A stretch of DNA of 64,000 bases. It comes from Pinirhizobacter sp036499745 (GTDB taxonomy: Bacteria > Pseudomonadota > Gammaproteobacteria > Xanthomonadales > Rhodanobacteraceae). The notes under the pieces were generated by a model. That model had not been told where the DNA came from, made no database searches, and saw nothing but the letters and a program-made list of their open reading frames with translations. The DNA is taken from contig NZ_DASYDG010000058.1 of NCBI RefSeq assembly GCF_036499745.1, positions 1 to 64,000 on the forward strand, in the 5' to 3' direction. Below are positions 46,591 through 56,637 of this stretch, in pieces (position 1 is the stretch's first letter; the number at the start of each line of letters is the position of its first letter). Made by a program: the position numbers and the translations under genes.

Positions 46591-47616
46591 ATGAACATCC
46601 ACGCAAGTGGCCGTCTGCGGCTGCAGGCGACCCTGAAGAGCTGGCAGACCAAGGCTCCATTCCATATCACCGGCTACACCTTCAATGCCTTCGAGGCGAT
46701 GGTGGTGACGCTTGTCGACGAACATGGCTTTGTCGGTCGCGGAGAAGGCCTGGGCGTCTACTACCTCAAGGACACGCCCGCCACGATGCTGGCGCAGGTC
46801 GAGACGATGCGCGCGCGGATTGAAGCGGGCATCACGCGCGAGGAACTTCAGCAACTGCTTCCCGCCGGCGGCACCCGCAACGCGCTCGATTGCGCCCTGT
46901 GGGAGCTCGACGCCCGCCGCAGCGGCAAGCCCGTATGGGAACTGGCCGGCCTGTCGACCCCACGTCCACTATTGACCACCTATACCCTCGGTGCCGAGGC
47001 ACCGGAGATGATGGCCGAGCGAGCGCGTGGATATGCCAGCGCCCGCGCGATCAAGATGAAGCTCACCGATGACGACTTCAATGCCGACCGCGTCCGTGCC
47101 GTACGCGCCGCACGGCCCGATGTCTGGCTGATGGTCGATGCCAACCAGGGTTTCACACCCGTATCGTTCGCACTGCTGCTGCCGGCGCTGGTGGAAGCGA
47201 ACGTCTCGGTGGTCGAACAACCCTTTCCATTGGGCAAGGAAGCCTGGCTCGACAACCTGGAGCGGCCGATACCGATCGCAGCTGACGAGAGCGTGCAGGA
47301 CCGTAGCGACCTGGCGAAGATGGTGGGCCGGGTCGATGTGATCAACATCAAGCTGGACAAATGCGGCGGACTGACCGAAGCGCTGGCCATTGCCAGGGAA
47401 GCACGCGAGCTTGGTTTCGGACTGATGGTGGGCAACATGTCCGGATCGTCGATGGCCATGGCGCCAGCGTTCGTGGTGGGCCAGTTGTGCGATGTAGTGG
47501 ATCTGGATGGGCCGGTATTCCTTACCTCCGACTGCTCGCCGGCGGCTAGCTACGAAGATGGATTGATCTTCTGCGATGACACCGTGTGGGGTGGCGCGCA
47601 GGCGGTTTCGGCATAG
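46591..47616 (+). CDS. Dipeptide epimerase of the enolase superfamily
   Basis: 341 residues. The acid-base Lys pair KxK is K155-M-K157, metal ligands are D183, E209 and D232, and the second catalytic Lys is K257 in IKLDKCGG. This set defines muconate-lactonising-subgroup epimerases such as L-Ala-D/L-Glu epimerase. The reaction expected is epimerisation of the C-terminal residue of a dipeptide such as L-Ala-D-Glu from murein. No D-Glu-specific partner such as DUF1611 is adjacent. Confidence 0.9.
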   Translation: MNIHASGRLRLQATLKSWQTKAPFHITGYTFNAFEAMVVTLVDEHGFVGRGEGLGVYYLKDTPATMLAQVETMRARIEAGITREELQQLLPAGGTRNALDCALWELDARRSGKPVWELAGLSTPRPLLTTYTLGAEAPEMMAERARGYASARAIKMKLTDDDFNADRVRAVRAARPDVWLMVDANQGFTPVSFALLLPALVEANVSVVEQPFPLGKEAWLDNLERPIPIAADESVQDRSDLAKMVGRVDVINIKLDKCGGLTEALAIAREARELGFGLMVGNMSGSSMAMAPAFVVGQLCDVVDLDGPVFLTSDCSPAASYEDGLIFCDDTVWGGAQAVSA

Positions 47617-47647
47617 TGGGGCAGGGCTACCAGGGGAGGGCAGGCGC

Positions 47648-48970
47648 ATGTCCGTCACCGTGAAGTCCGTCCGCGGCAGCGACTGGTTCGGCCACCCGCG
47701 CGGATTGAGCGTGCTGTTTCTGACCGAGATGTGGGAGATGTTTTCCTTCTTCGGCATGCGCGCGATCCTGGTCTATTACATGACCAAGCACCTGCATATG
47801 GACCAGGCTTATGCGTCGCTGGTCTATGGCACGTACGCGGCGTTCGTCTACTTCACGCCAGTGCTCGGCGGTGTGATGGCCGACCGCTGGCTGGGCAAGC
47901 GCAACGCGGTGATGATCGGCGGCTCGACGATGGCGCTGGGCCATTTCATGATGGGGTCCGAGCCATTGTTCTACCCGGCGCTTGTGCTGATCGCGGCGGG
48001 CAACGGGCTGTTCCTGCCCAGCCTTGCCAGCCAGATCGAGGGGCTTTACCGGGACGGCGACGAGCGCAGCAAGACCGCCTACAACATCTACTACGTGGGA
48101 ATAAATCTCGGTGGTTTCCTGGCGCCACTGGTGTGCGGCACGCTCGGCGAGGCGTTCGGCTGGCACTGGGGGTTCGCCGCGGCGGGTTTCGGCATGCTGC
48201 TGTCGCTGGTGATTTACCTGGCCGGCGCCGCTTACCTGCCGGTGGAGCCGCCGCGGGGCGCCGCGGCGAAGGCGGCCCGACCGCCACTGGATCGCGCGGC
48301 GCGAGAGCGCTTCGGGCTGCTGATCGGGATCGCCGCGATCGTAGTGGTGTTCCGGGGCGCCTACGAGCAGAATGGCAACACCATCGCCCTATGGGCCGAC
48401 ACCGGCATCGACCGCCAGCTGGCCTTCGGATGGGTGATACCGATGACCTGGTTCCAGTCGATCAATTCACTGGCGGTGTTTGCCTTTACGCCGTTCCTGG
48501 TGGCGCACTGGACGCGACTGGCCAGGCGCGGAGTGAAGACACCGCTACTGGCGCGGATGGCGACCGGTGCGATGATCGTGGGCGCCTCGTTCGTGGCGCT
48601 GGGGCTGGTGGCCGCGTGGAGCGACGCACACGGCACGCGGGCGAGTTGGCTGTGGCTGTTCGCGTGGTTCGTGGTCTTCACCATCGGTGAGTTGTATATC
48701 CTGCCGGTCGGCCTGGCGCTGTTCGGACGCATGGCGCCGGAAGGTTTCCGTGCCACCAGCATCGCCACATGGTTTTTCGCGGGGTTCTTCGGCAACCTGC
48801 TGGCTGGCGCGCTGGGCACGCTGTGGAGCCAGATGAGTCATGGCGGGTTCTTCACCCTGATCGGCGGGGTTGCCGGCCTGTCGGCCGTGCTTTTGTATAT
48901 GCTCAGTCGCCGCCACGCTGACGTGGAACGACATGGACAGACGGGCCCGGCCATTGTGCTGGCTCCATGA
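47648..48970 (+). CDS. Proton-dependent oligopeptide transporter (POT/MFS)
   Basis: 440 residues and about twelve helices. The POT signature FLTEMWEMFSFFGMRAILVYYM opens the protein, and GGVMADRWLGKRN follows. POT carriers import di- and tripeptides with protons. Placed directly downstream of the epimerase, it likely brings dipeptides into the cytoplasm for that enzyme. It is somewhat short of the usual ~480 residues. Confidence 0.9.
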   Translation: MSVTVKSVRGSDWFGHPRGLSVLFLTEMWEMFSFFGMRAILVYYMTKHLHMDQAYASLVYGTYAAFVYFTPVLGGVMADRWLGKRNAVMIGGSTMALGHFMMGSEPLFYPALVLIAAGNGLFLPSLASQIEGLYRDGDERSKTAYNIYYVGINLGGFLAPLVCGTLGEAFGWHWGFAAAGFGMLLSLVIYLAGAAYLPVEPPRGAAAKAARPPLDRAARERFGLLIGIAAIVVVFRGAYEQNGNTIALWADTGIDRQLAFGWVIPMTWFQSINSLAVFAFTPFLVAHWTRLARRGVKTPLLARMATGAMIVGASFVALGLVAAWSDAHGTRASWLWLFAWFVVFTIGELYILPVGLALFGRMAPEGFRATSIATWFFAGFFGNLLAGALGTLWSQMSHGGFFTLIGGVAGLSAVLLYMLSRRHADVERHGQTGPAIVLAP

Positions 48971-48980
48971 GAGACCGGTA

Positions 48981-49892
48981 ATGATCAAGGATCTACAGAA
49001 AAAACTGAAAGACGGCATGGAGTCATACACCACCTCCGAGCAGAAGATCGCCACGTACCTGCTGCACAATCTGAGCGGGATTCCGTTCGAGACCGCCGCA
49101 TCACTGGGCCAGCGGGTCGGCGTGAGCTCGATGACCGTGGGACGCTTCCTGCGTACCCTGGGCTACGCCGGTCTCAACGAGTTGAAGGAAGAATTGCGTG
49201 GCGATTCGCCATGGCTGCAGCTGTACAAGAACCCTGAACATCGCGGTGGCGCGGCATCGGTGTCCGAAGATCTTCAGGCGGAAATCCGGGGCGTAACCAC
49301 AGCGCATGCCTTGACACGTACGGCCGAATGGAGCGCCATCGTCAAATTGCTGGTAGGCGCCGATCGGGTGTCGGTCGCCAGCTTCCACCAGGGCCGATTC
49401 CTCGGCCTGGGCTTCGCCAGCCTGATGCAGCATGTCAAGCAGCGCACGGTATTCGACGAAGGCCTGGACGGCGCCTATACCGACCTGTTGCTTGATTCAA
49501 CCGAGAAAAGCTGTGTTTTGCTGATTGATTTCCGGCGCTACTCGCGGCACTTCCGTATCCTGGCCGAAGAGTCGGCGGCGCGCGGCATTCCACTGGTCAT
49601 CATCACCGACAGCCAGTGTTACTGGGCGCGTCAGTTTACGAAGAACGTGCTGATGCTGCCGGCCGACATGGAGCGGCCATGGCACAATTTCACGGCAGCC
49701 ACGAGTCTGCTGAGCCTGCTGATCGGCGCGGTAAGCCACGAACAAGGCGACATGTTCGAGCGCATTGGTGACATCACCCAGTTGCGACAGAAACTGGTGG
49801 GTTATGTCGAGGCTCCGGTCAAGGAAAAGCGTGAATCGGCTACGGCCGGCAAGCCAAAAGCTCGCAAGGGCCGCAGCCCGCCGAAAACCTGA
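48981..49892 (+). CDS. MurR/RpiR-family transcriptional regulator
   Basis: 303 residues: N-terminal HTH_6 (SEQKIATYLLHNLSGIPFETAASL, then SMTVGRFLRTLGYAGLNELK), and a SIS sugar-phosphate-binding domain from about 125 to 270. A basic tail follows. Family members sense sugar phosphates; MurR senses MurNAc-6-phosphate. Likely the local regulator of the peptide cluster. Confidence 0.9.
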   Translation: MIKDLQKKLKDGMESYTTSEQKIATYLLHNLSGIPFETAASLGQRVGVSSMTVGRFLRTLGYAGLNELKEELRGDSPWLQLYKNPEHRGGAASVSEDLQAEIRGVTTAHALTRTAEWSAIVKLLVGADRVSVASFHQGRFLGLGFASLMQHVKQRTVFDEGLDGAYTDLLLDSTEKSCVLLIDFRRYSRHFRILAEESAARGIPLVIITDSQCYWARQFTKNVLMLPADMERPWHNFTAATSLLSLLIGAVSHEQGDMFERIGDITQLRQKLVGYVEAPVKEKRESATAGKPKARKGRSPPKT

Positions 49893-49952
49893 GTTATCCG
49901 CACGGCGGCGCCGAGGCCGATGTCGGCAGCGTCCAAAAGAGGGGGCATCACC

Positions 49953-51599
49953 ATGATCCGTCGATTTGATGCAGGGGCCGCCATGCCAGCCACGGCGGCC
50001 GGCAGGTGTGCAGCGATATTCGTGGCGCTGGCCATGCTGGTTCCGTGGTGTGGCGTAGCCAACGCATCTGTGCCGCCGACCCCGGACCCTTCGCTTGAGG
50101 CCTTTGCGCACAAGGCCATGCAGACCTTCGATACACCGGGCATGGCGCTGGTAACCGTTGAAGGGGATGCCATCACCACGCATGCCTGGGGCGTTCGCAA
50201 GCTGGGCGAAACCGCGGCGGTGGATGCACATACGATCTTTCCGATCGGCTCCAACACCAAGGCATTCACCACCGCCGCGCTGGCGATCCTGGTGGACCAG
50301 GGCAAGCTGCGCTGGGATGACCGCGTGGTCGACAAGCTGCCGGGGTTTCGCATGTACGACGCGTATGCGTCGAATGAGATGACGGTCACCGACCTGCTGG
50401 TCCATCGCAGTGGCCTGGGCCTGGGCGAAGGCGACATGATGATGTTTCCAACATCCGATCGTTCGCGCGCCGAACTGGTTCATGACATCCGTTATCTCAA
50501 GCCCGCGCGTTCCTTCCGCGGCGGCTACGACTATGACAATGTGCTGTACATCGCGGCTGGGGAACTTGTCGAGGCCGTCTCCGGCCAGCGCTGGGAAGAC
50601 TTCATACAACATCACATCCTTGGCCCGCTGCAGATGCGCGACACGCAAACCAGCATCGATGCGCGCGTCGCCGACCAGGTTTCGCTGCATGGCAAGAACA
50701 CCACGGCGGTGCGCGGAACGGGCCGGCAGGCGGTGCTCTCGACAGTGATGACCGGCAACGTGTTTGCCCCGGCCGGCGCCCTGCAGACCAGTGCGTCGGA
50801 CATGGGGCATTGGTTGCAATTGCAGTTGCACGGCGGACGAATTGACAAGGACCGGCGCATCTTCAGTGCCATCTCCGCCGAAGCCTTATGGACGCCGCAA
50901 ACGCTGATCCCGATTCCCGCGGCGCCCCTTCCGTTGGCGCTGGCGCAGCCGCAATTCGAAGCCTATGCGTTGGGCTTCGAGGTGCAGGACTACCGCGGGC
51001 ACAGGATCATCACCCACCTGGGAGGTGTGCTTGGCGGGATCTCGGCCGTCGTGATCATCCCGGAAAAGCAGGCTGCCTTTGCGATCATGATCAATTCGGA
51101 GGACGAAGGCACGTTGTTCGCCATGCGCGAGCACCTGCTTGATACCTACCTCAGCTTGCCTTCGCCGGACTGGATCGCCAGCTACAAGCAGGTCATCGAC
51201 CAGCGCAATACAGCTGCCGTCGAGGCGCTCAAGGCGAACAGTGCCGTCACCCATGCCGAGCGGGGCCCCTCACTGCCGCTGTCGGGCTATGCCGGCGTCT
51301 ATCGCGATCCGTGGTACGGCACCGCGACGATTGGCCAGGGCAAGAATTCCGCGGGTGCGCTGACGATAAGTTTCGATCGCACGCCTGGCCTGCACGGCAA
51401 ACTTGAGCATGTGCAGTTCGACACCTTCCGTACCCACTGGACGATGCCCGATGTCGAGGATGCGTACGTCACCTTTGCGCTCAACCCGGACGGCAGCATC
51501 GACCAGATGTCGATGAAGGCCATTTCGCCGATCGCCGATTTCAGCTGGGACTACCAGGATCTTCATTTCATCCCGGACGCGGCGATGCACTCTCAGTAA
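49953..51599 (+). CDS. Secreted beta-lactamase-fold serine hydrolase (second copy)
   Basis: 548 residues with a signal peptide cleaved near GVANA. SxxK is S100-K103 (IGSNTKAF) and YxN is Y194-N196 (YDYDNVLY). The C-terminal ~130 residues form a beta-rich domain of DUF3471 type. No terminal membrane helices, so it is probably periplasmic or secreted. Ends seven bases inside the convergent GST gene. It may cleave the same class of D-peptides or esters as the first hydrolase. Confidence 0.9.
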   Translation: MIRRFDAGAAMPATAAGRCAAIFVALAMLVPWCGVANASVPPTPDPSLEAFAHKAMQTFDTPGMALVTVEGDAITTHAWGVRKLGETAAVDAHTIFPIGSNTKAFTTAALAILVDQGKLRWDDRVVDKLPGFRMYDAYASNEMTVTDLLVHRSGLGLGEGDMMMFPTSDRSRAELVHDIRYLKPARSFRGGYDYDNVLYIAAGELVEAVSGQRWEDFIQHHILGPLQMRDTQTSIDARVADQVSLHGKNTTAVRGTGRQAVLSTVMTGNVFAPAGALQTSASDMGHWLQLQLHGGRIDKDRRIFSAISAEALWTPQTLIPIPAAPLPLALAQPQFEAYALGFEVQDYRGHRIITHLGGVLGGISAVVIIPEKQAAFAIMINSEDEGTLFAMREHLLDTYLSLPSPDWIASYKQVIDQRNTAAVEALKANSAVTHAERGPSLPLSGYAGVYRDPWYGTATIGQGKNSAGALTISFDRTPGLHGKLEHVQFDTFRTHWTMPDVEDAYVTFALNPDGSIDQMSMKAISPIADFSWDYQDLHFIPDAAMHSQ

Positions 51600-52285
51600 T
51601 TCGAAGGAAAGAGCGCCCGCCGTGACTCTTCATCCAAAGCCTTCTTGAACTCATGTCCTTCACCTACCATGCGTGCCCGTGCGACGGCCGGGCGCGCGTC
51701 GATGGCGGTGAACCAGCGCTTGAGATTCGGGTAGTCAGCCAGCGGGTCGTCCTGGCGGTGCATCACGCGTGAGGCGCGGTCAAGCCAGCCCCAGGCGGAG
51801 ATGTCGGCGATGGTGTAGCCGGGTCCAGCGATGAAATCACGATCGGCCAGGTGGTCGTCAAGTACCTGGTAATGGCGTTCGGCCTCGCGGCGATAGCGGT
51901 TACGGGCATAGGTATTGCCGTCGGGCGCGGCGAACTGGAAGTGCACGGCCTGGCCGGAGAAGGGCCCCAAGCCGGTGGCCAGGAACATCAGCCAGGACAA
52001 CAGTTCACCGCGATCGGAGGCCGAGCCCATGAACTTGCCGGTTTTTTCACCGAGGTAAAGCAAGATTGCCGTGGAATCGAACACCGTGATGGCCATGCCG
52101 CCAGGGCCGTCGAGATCCACGATCACCGGCACCTTGCCGTTGGGATTGACCGCGCGGAACGTCGGCGCGTGCTGCTCTCCCTTGCTGGTGTCCACCGGAT
52201 GCACCTGGTAGGGAAGTCCTGATTCTTCCAGGAACAGGGCGACCTTGGCTGGATTCGGCGTCGGGTGGAAGTAGAAGCGGATCAT
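51593..52285 (-). CDS. Glutathione S-transferase-like protein (YfcG/GstB group)
   Basis: 230 residues: thioredoxin-fold N-terminus (IRFYFHPTPNPAKVALFLEE, NPNGKVPVIVD) and helical C-terminus (YTIADISAWGWLDRA). Members of this group often act as disulfide-bond reductases. It resembles the GST at 54983, suggesting an old duplication flanking the glycosidase. Codes seven bases into the convergent hydrolase. Confidence 0.88.
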   Translation of the reverse strand: MIRFYFHPTPNPAKVALFLEESGLPYQVHPVDTSKGEQHAPTFRAVNPNGKVPVIVDLDGPGGMAITVFDSTAILLYLGEKTGKFMGSASDRGELLSWLMFLATGLGPFSGQAVHFQFAAPDGNTYARNRYRREAERHYQVLDDHLADRDFIAGPGYTIADISAWGWLDRASRVMHRQDDPLADYPNLKRWFTAIDARPAVARARMVGEGHEFKKALDEESRRALFPSNY

Positions 52286-52300
52286 GCGGGGTGCCTCTTG

Positions 52301-54913
52301 TTAGAGTGGCAGGCGAGCCTGTCCAGTGATGGTGAAGTCGATCGCGCGCTGGCCTGGGCCTGGCTGTGATCCGCCCACGTACAGCTTGTAGTGGCCGGGA
52401 CGAACACGGCGCTTGCCGTTTGCGTCGACCAGGCTCAGCGCCCGGGGGGTGATCGACAGATGCACGATACGGCTTTTTCCCGCCGCCATGGCAACGCGCT
52501 GGAAGCCGACCAGCGCCCGGCGTGGTGCGTCATGGGCGTCGGGATAGGACAGATAGGCCTGGACCACTTCTTCTCCCTCGCGTTGTCCAGTGTTATGCAC
52601 GGTCACGCTGACTTCCAGCTGTTGTCCGGCCCGCACGCTCGTTGTCGAAAGCGTGGGCGTGTCGTAAGAAAACCGGGTGTAACTCAGGCCATCGCCAAAA
52701 GCGAACAGGGGCTCGCCGGCAAAATATCGGTACGTCCTTCCCTTCATGGCGTAGTTGGTGAACGCGGGGAGATCGCCCACGTCATGATAGAAGGTGACCG
52801 GCAGGCGCCCAGCGGGATTGGCGCTGCCTGACAGCGTGCGTGCGATTGCGGTACCGCCTTCCTCGCCGGGGTACCAGGCGACCACGATGGCATCGGCGTG
52901 CGCCTTGGCCCAGTTCAGTGCCACTGCGCTGCCGCTCATCAACACCACCACCAGCGGTTTGCCACTGGCCGCAGCAGTTTCAAGCAGGCGTTGCTGCGGG
53001 GCGGGTAGTTCAAGATCGGTGCGATCGCCGCCGGCGAAGCCGGGGACGTCGACCTTCAGCTCCTCGCCCTCCAGGCCTGGAGACAAACCCACGAAGGCCA
53101 CCACGGCGTCGACGCCGTCCATCACGCGCCTTGCCTCAGCCCGTTGCGCATCGGCCGGGGCAATCCATTGCAGGTGGATGCCCTGGTCCTGCCCGTGTTG
53201 CCACTCCACGCGCAGGCGCCGCGCGCGCGCGTCCGCGACATGCAGGGTGGTGGTCGCCGCGTCGTCATCGCCCTGGATCTGGGTAAGCAGACGGTCGTCG
53301 ATATACAGGCGAACCTTGTCGTGCAACAGGCAGTCGTAGCAGCGGTCAACCATCACGCGCAGGGTGTAGTCGCCCGGCCCGGGAGGATGCAGTTCCCCGG
53401 ACCAGCGCACAGCGTAGCCGTCGGCCGGCAGTCCCTTGGCGGGCGGGGCATGATCCACGTCCAGGTCGATCCTGGCATCGCTGCGCACCATCACCGGCTT
53501 TGCCGTGAAATCGCGCGTGGCGAAGTATTCCCCGCGCAGGCCTGGCGTGCCGTTACCGGCTGTGTCGCGCAGTGCCGTGGACGGCACGACCACCGCGACA
53601 CCCGGCGCAAGCGTCGACCCCTGGGCGTAGCGGACGTTGTCCTTGCCAAACTGCGCCACCAGTCCCGCCAGTGGCGTCACCGGCGCGTATGCCGTGCCGT
53701 GGTAATTGGCTTCCAGTACGTCGAGCACATCGGCATGGGGCCCGATGACGGCGATGCGGCTGTTCGCTTTCAATGGAAGCACGCCGTGTTCGTTCTTCAG
53801 CAGAACGATGGACTGCAGCGCTGCACGTAACGCGAGTTGGCGGTCGGTTACCCTCTCGGTTGTGCCCGTTTGCCGTGGCAGCACGGGTGGATCGAACATT
53901 CCTAAACGAAAGCGTGCGGTGAAAAGTCGTATGACTGCGGTATCGATGGCGTTGACGTCCACCTTGCCCTCGGCCACGGCCTCGCCCAGCGCTGCATAGG
54001 CATCGCCGCAGTCAAGATCGGTACCCGCACGCAGGGCGCTGGCAGCGGAGCCGGCATTGTCCGGGCGGTAGTGATGGAAATGAGTCATATCGTCAATGGC
54101 ATCGCAATCGGATACCACGTAGCCACGGAAGCCCCAGTCCCCGCGCAGACGTTCTCCGAGTAGCCAGGGCAGGGCGCAGACCGGCGTGCCGCCGATGGCG
54201 TTGTATGCGCACATGATCGATCCGGCGTGTGCATCCACGATCGCCGCTCGAAACGCGGGGAGATAGGTATCTTCCAGGTCATGCGGCGAGACATTGACAT
54301 TGAAGCCATGGCGGCCGGTTTCCGGCCCGCTATGGACGGCGAAATGCTTCGGGGTGGCGATCACCGTGGGGTGTAGCCGATCGCTGCCCTGCAGGCCACC
54401 GATGAAGCCGCGGGCGAGCGCCGCGGTGAGGGTGGGATCCTCACCATAGGTTTCCTGGCCTCGACCCCAGCGCGGGTCGCGGAAGATGTTGATGTTCGGC
54501 GACCAGATCGTCAGCCCGTGGTATCGCGGATGGTCATTGCCCGGACCGATGGCTGCGTAGCGCTCCCGCGCCTGTCGTGCCACCACCCCTCCCACTTCCT
54601 GCATCAGCGAAGGGTTCCAGCTCGCGGCAAGGCCGATCGCCTGCGGGAACACCGTAGCTGGCCCGCTGCGGGCAAGTCCGTGCAGCCCTTCGTTCCACCA
54701 GTCGTAGGCAGGCACGCCAAGGCGCGCGATGGCCGGTGCCGCGCTCTGCAACTGGGAGATTTTTTCCGGCAACGTCATGCGCGACACCAGCGCGGATGCA
54801 TGCACACCGGCATTCATCGCCGGTGATGCCACGCAGGCTACCCCCCACACGATGAGTACCATGGCAAAAGCGAGGGCCCTGCACCGCGTACAGGGGTGGA
54901 GCGGTAGCGTCAC
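52301..54913 (-). CDS. GH3 glycosidase with PA14 insert
   Basis: 870 residues from a GTG at 54913 with AGGGAG upstream; the ATG far upstream would overlap the divergent gene. A signal peptide (LAFAMVLIVWGVACVASPA) marks export. The GH3 catalytic domain contains IWSPNINIFRDPRWGRGQE and the nucleophile region YVVSDCDAI; a PA14 domain occupies about residues 455-590, and a fibronectin-III-like domain ends the protein. Similar enzymes are beta-glucosidases or beta-xylosidases of plant polysaccharide breakdown. Specificity is not assignable. Confidence 0.9.
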   Translation of the reverse strand: MTLPLHPCTRCRALAFAMVLIVWGVACVASPAMNAGVHASALVSRMTLPEKISQLQSAAPAIARLGVPAYDWWNEGLHGLARSGPATVFPQAIGLAASWNPSLMQEVGGVVARQARERYAAIGPGNDHPRYHGLTIWSPNINIFRDPRWGRGQETYGEDPTLTAALARGFIGGLQGSDRLHPTVIATPKHFAVHSGPETGRHGFNVNVSPHDLEDTYLPAFRAAIVDAHAGSIMCAYNAIGGTPVCALPWLLGERLRGDWGFRGYVVSDCDAIDDMTHFHHYRPDNAGSAASALRAGTDLDCGDAYAALGEAVAEGKVDVNAIDTAVIRLFTARFRLGMFDPPVLPRQTGTTERVTDRQLALRAALQSIVLLKNEHGVLPLKANSRIAVIGPHADVLDVLEANYHGTAYAPVTPLAGLVAQFGKDNVRYAQGSTLAPGVAVVVPSTALRDTAGNGTPGLRGEYFATRDFTAKPVMVRSDARIDLDVDHAPPAKGLPADGYAVRWSGELHPPGPGDYTLRVMVDRCYDCLLHDKVRLYIDDRLLTQIQGDDDAATTTLHVADARARRLRVEWQHGQDQGIHLQWIAPADAQRAEARRVMDGVDAVVAFVGLSPGLEGEELKVDVPGFAGGDRTDLELPAPQQRLLETAAASGKPLVVVLMSGSAVALNWAKAHADAIVVAWYPGEEGGTAIARTLSGSANPAGRLPVTFYHDVGDLPAFTNYAMKGRTYRYFAGEPLFAFGDGLSYTRFSYDTPTLSTTSVRAGQQLEVSVTVHNTGQREGEEVVQAYLSYPDAHDAPRRALVGFQRVAMAAGKSRIVHLSITPRALSLVDANGKRRVRPGHYKLYVGGSQPGPGQRAIDFTITGQARLPL

Positions 54914-54982
54914 GGCGACTCCCTGGGACCAGCTGATCGACCTAGAATAGCCATTCTCCACCTCGCGCAAAGGGCCTTGCCC

Positions 54983-55684
54983 ATGATCGACCTGTACTAC
55001 TGGCCCACGCCCAACGGGCACAAAGTCACCATGTTCCTGGAAGAGGCGGCCGTGGATTACCGCATCACGCCGGTGGACATCAGCGCCGGTGACCAGTTCA
55101 AACCTGGTTTCCTGGCCTTCTCACCGAACAACCGCATGCCGGCGATCATCGACGATGCACCCGCTGATGGTGGCGAGCCGGTGACGGTGTTCGAGTCCGG
55201 CGCGATCCTGGTGTACCTGGCTGGGAAAACCGGGAAGTTTCTTCCGGCGGAACTGCGTGGCCGCAAGACGGTACTTGAGTGGCTGTTCTGGCAGGTGGGG
55301 GGACTGGGGCCGATGGCCGGGCAGAACCACCATTTTGGTGGCTACGCGCCCGAACCCATTCCTTACGCGATCGATCGCTACGTCAACGAGACCAATCGTC
55401 TTTACGGCGTACTCGACCGCAGGCTGCAGGGCCGTTCATTCATCGCCGGCGATGACTACAGCATTGCCGACATGGCGTGCTACCCATGGATCGTTCCCCA
55501 CGAGCGCCAAAAGCAGGATCTGAACGACTTCCCGGACCTCAAGCGCTGGTTCGAAGCCGTGGCTGCGCGCCCCGGAACGGTGCGTGCGTTTGCCAGGGCC
55601 GAGCCGTATAGCCGTCCCACCGTTACCGACGAAGGCAAGAAGATCCTGTTTGGCCAGACATCCAGGAACCTGCCGTCGGCTTAA
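54983..55684 (+). CDS. Glutathione-dependent disulfide reductase, YghU/YfcG-like
   Basis: 233 residues: IDLYYWPTPNGHKVTMFLEE starts the thioredoxin domain, SPNNRMPAIIDDAP contributes the cis-Pro, and YSIADMACYPWIVPHERQ closes the helical domain. Divergent from the GH3 gene, with TAGAAT at 54942-54947 as a possible -10 in the shared promoter. ATG at 54983 preferred to TTG at 54977. Confidence 0.9.
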   Translation: MIDLYYWPTPNGHKVTMFLEEAAVDYRITPVDISAGDQFKPGFLAFSPNNRMPAIIDDAPADGGEPVTVFESGAILVYLAGKTGKFLPAELRGRKTVLEWLFWQVGGLGPMAGQNHHFGGYAPEPIPYAIDRYVNETNRLYGVLDRRLQGRSFIAGDDYSIADMACYPWIVPHERQKQDLNDFPDLKRWFEAVAARPGTVRAFARAEPYSRPTVTDEGKKILFGQTSRNLPSA

Positions 55685-55838
55685 GCGTGTGCCGGGGTTG
55701 GCAGCCGGAACTGCGTAGGCGATCCCCTACAACTATCGTCACGGTGTCGCCCTTATCCGGGACAGCGTAGATTCCCCGGAGCCTCTTTACCTGGACGGAC
55801 GGCCGCTGCCGGCCGCCGCCACTCTCGGAGGATTCATC

Positions 55839-56564
55839 ATGGGGATGTCCAAGCGCTTGGGTGCCGAATTCCTCGGCACGTTCTGGTTGACCTTCGGCGG
55901 TTGCGGCAGCGCGGTACTGGCTGCGGCGTTCCCGGAACTGGGCATCGGCTTTGCAGGCGTGGCCCTGGCCTTCGGGTTGACAGTGATGACCATGGCGTAC
56001 GGCGTGGGTGCCATCTCCGGTGGCCACTTCAATCCCGCGGTGACCCTGGGCCTGTGGGCCGGCCGCCGGATTCCCGCCAGCTACATTCTTCCCTACATCG
56101 TGGCCCAGGTAGTCGGGGCGGTCGTCGCCGCCGGGGTGCTGTACCTCATCGCCAGTGGCAAACCCGGCTTCGTCATCGGCGGCTTCGCGTCCAACGGCTA
56201 CGGTGACCTCAGTCCCGGCCACTACAGCCTGCTCGCTTGCCTGTTGGTGGAAGTGGTAGCGACCTTCTTCTTCCTGCTGGTGATCATGGGATCGACCGCG
56301 CCGACGGCGCCCGGCGGTTTCGCGCCGATCGCCATTGGTTTCGCCCTGACACTGATCCACCTGATCGCCATCCCGGTCACCAACACGTCGGTGAATCCAG
56401 CCCGTAGCACCGGACCTGCCTTGTTCGCCGGTGGCGCCTATGTCGGCCAGCTCTGGCTGTTCTGGCTGGCGCCCATTGTTGGGGGCATGTTGGGTGGGAT
56501 CGTTGCCCGGCTTCTGGGTGATGCACCGGCGTCAAAGGATAAGCCTAATCTGGCGGCGCCTTAG
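55839..56564 (+). CDS. aqpZ: Aquaporin Z
   Basis: 241 residues and six helices with both NPA motifs (GGHFNPAVT and NTSVNPARS). The aromatic/arginine selectivity Arg follows the second NPA. A water-selective channel. A CGGAGGATT ribosome site precedes the ATG. Confidence 0.95.
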   Translation: MGMSKRLGAEFLGTFWLTFGGCGSAVLAAAFPELGIGFAGVALAFGLTVMTMAYGVGAISGGHFNPAVTLGLWAGRRIPASYILPYIVAQVVGAVVAAGVLYLIASGKPGFVIGGFASNGYGDLSPGHYSLLACLLVEVVATFFFLLVIMGSTAPTAPGGFAPIAIGFALTLIHLIAIPVTNTSVNPARSTGPALFAGGAYVGQLWLFWLAPIVGGMLGGIVARLLGDAPASKDKPNLAAP

Positions 56565-56637
56565 GGGGTGGTTGCTTCGTTGGAGACGCCCTGGCGCCTC
56601 CAACAAAGCAGCCGCCTTAACCCTTTATCATCCCCGC

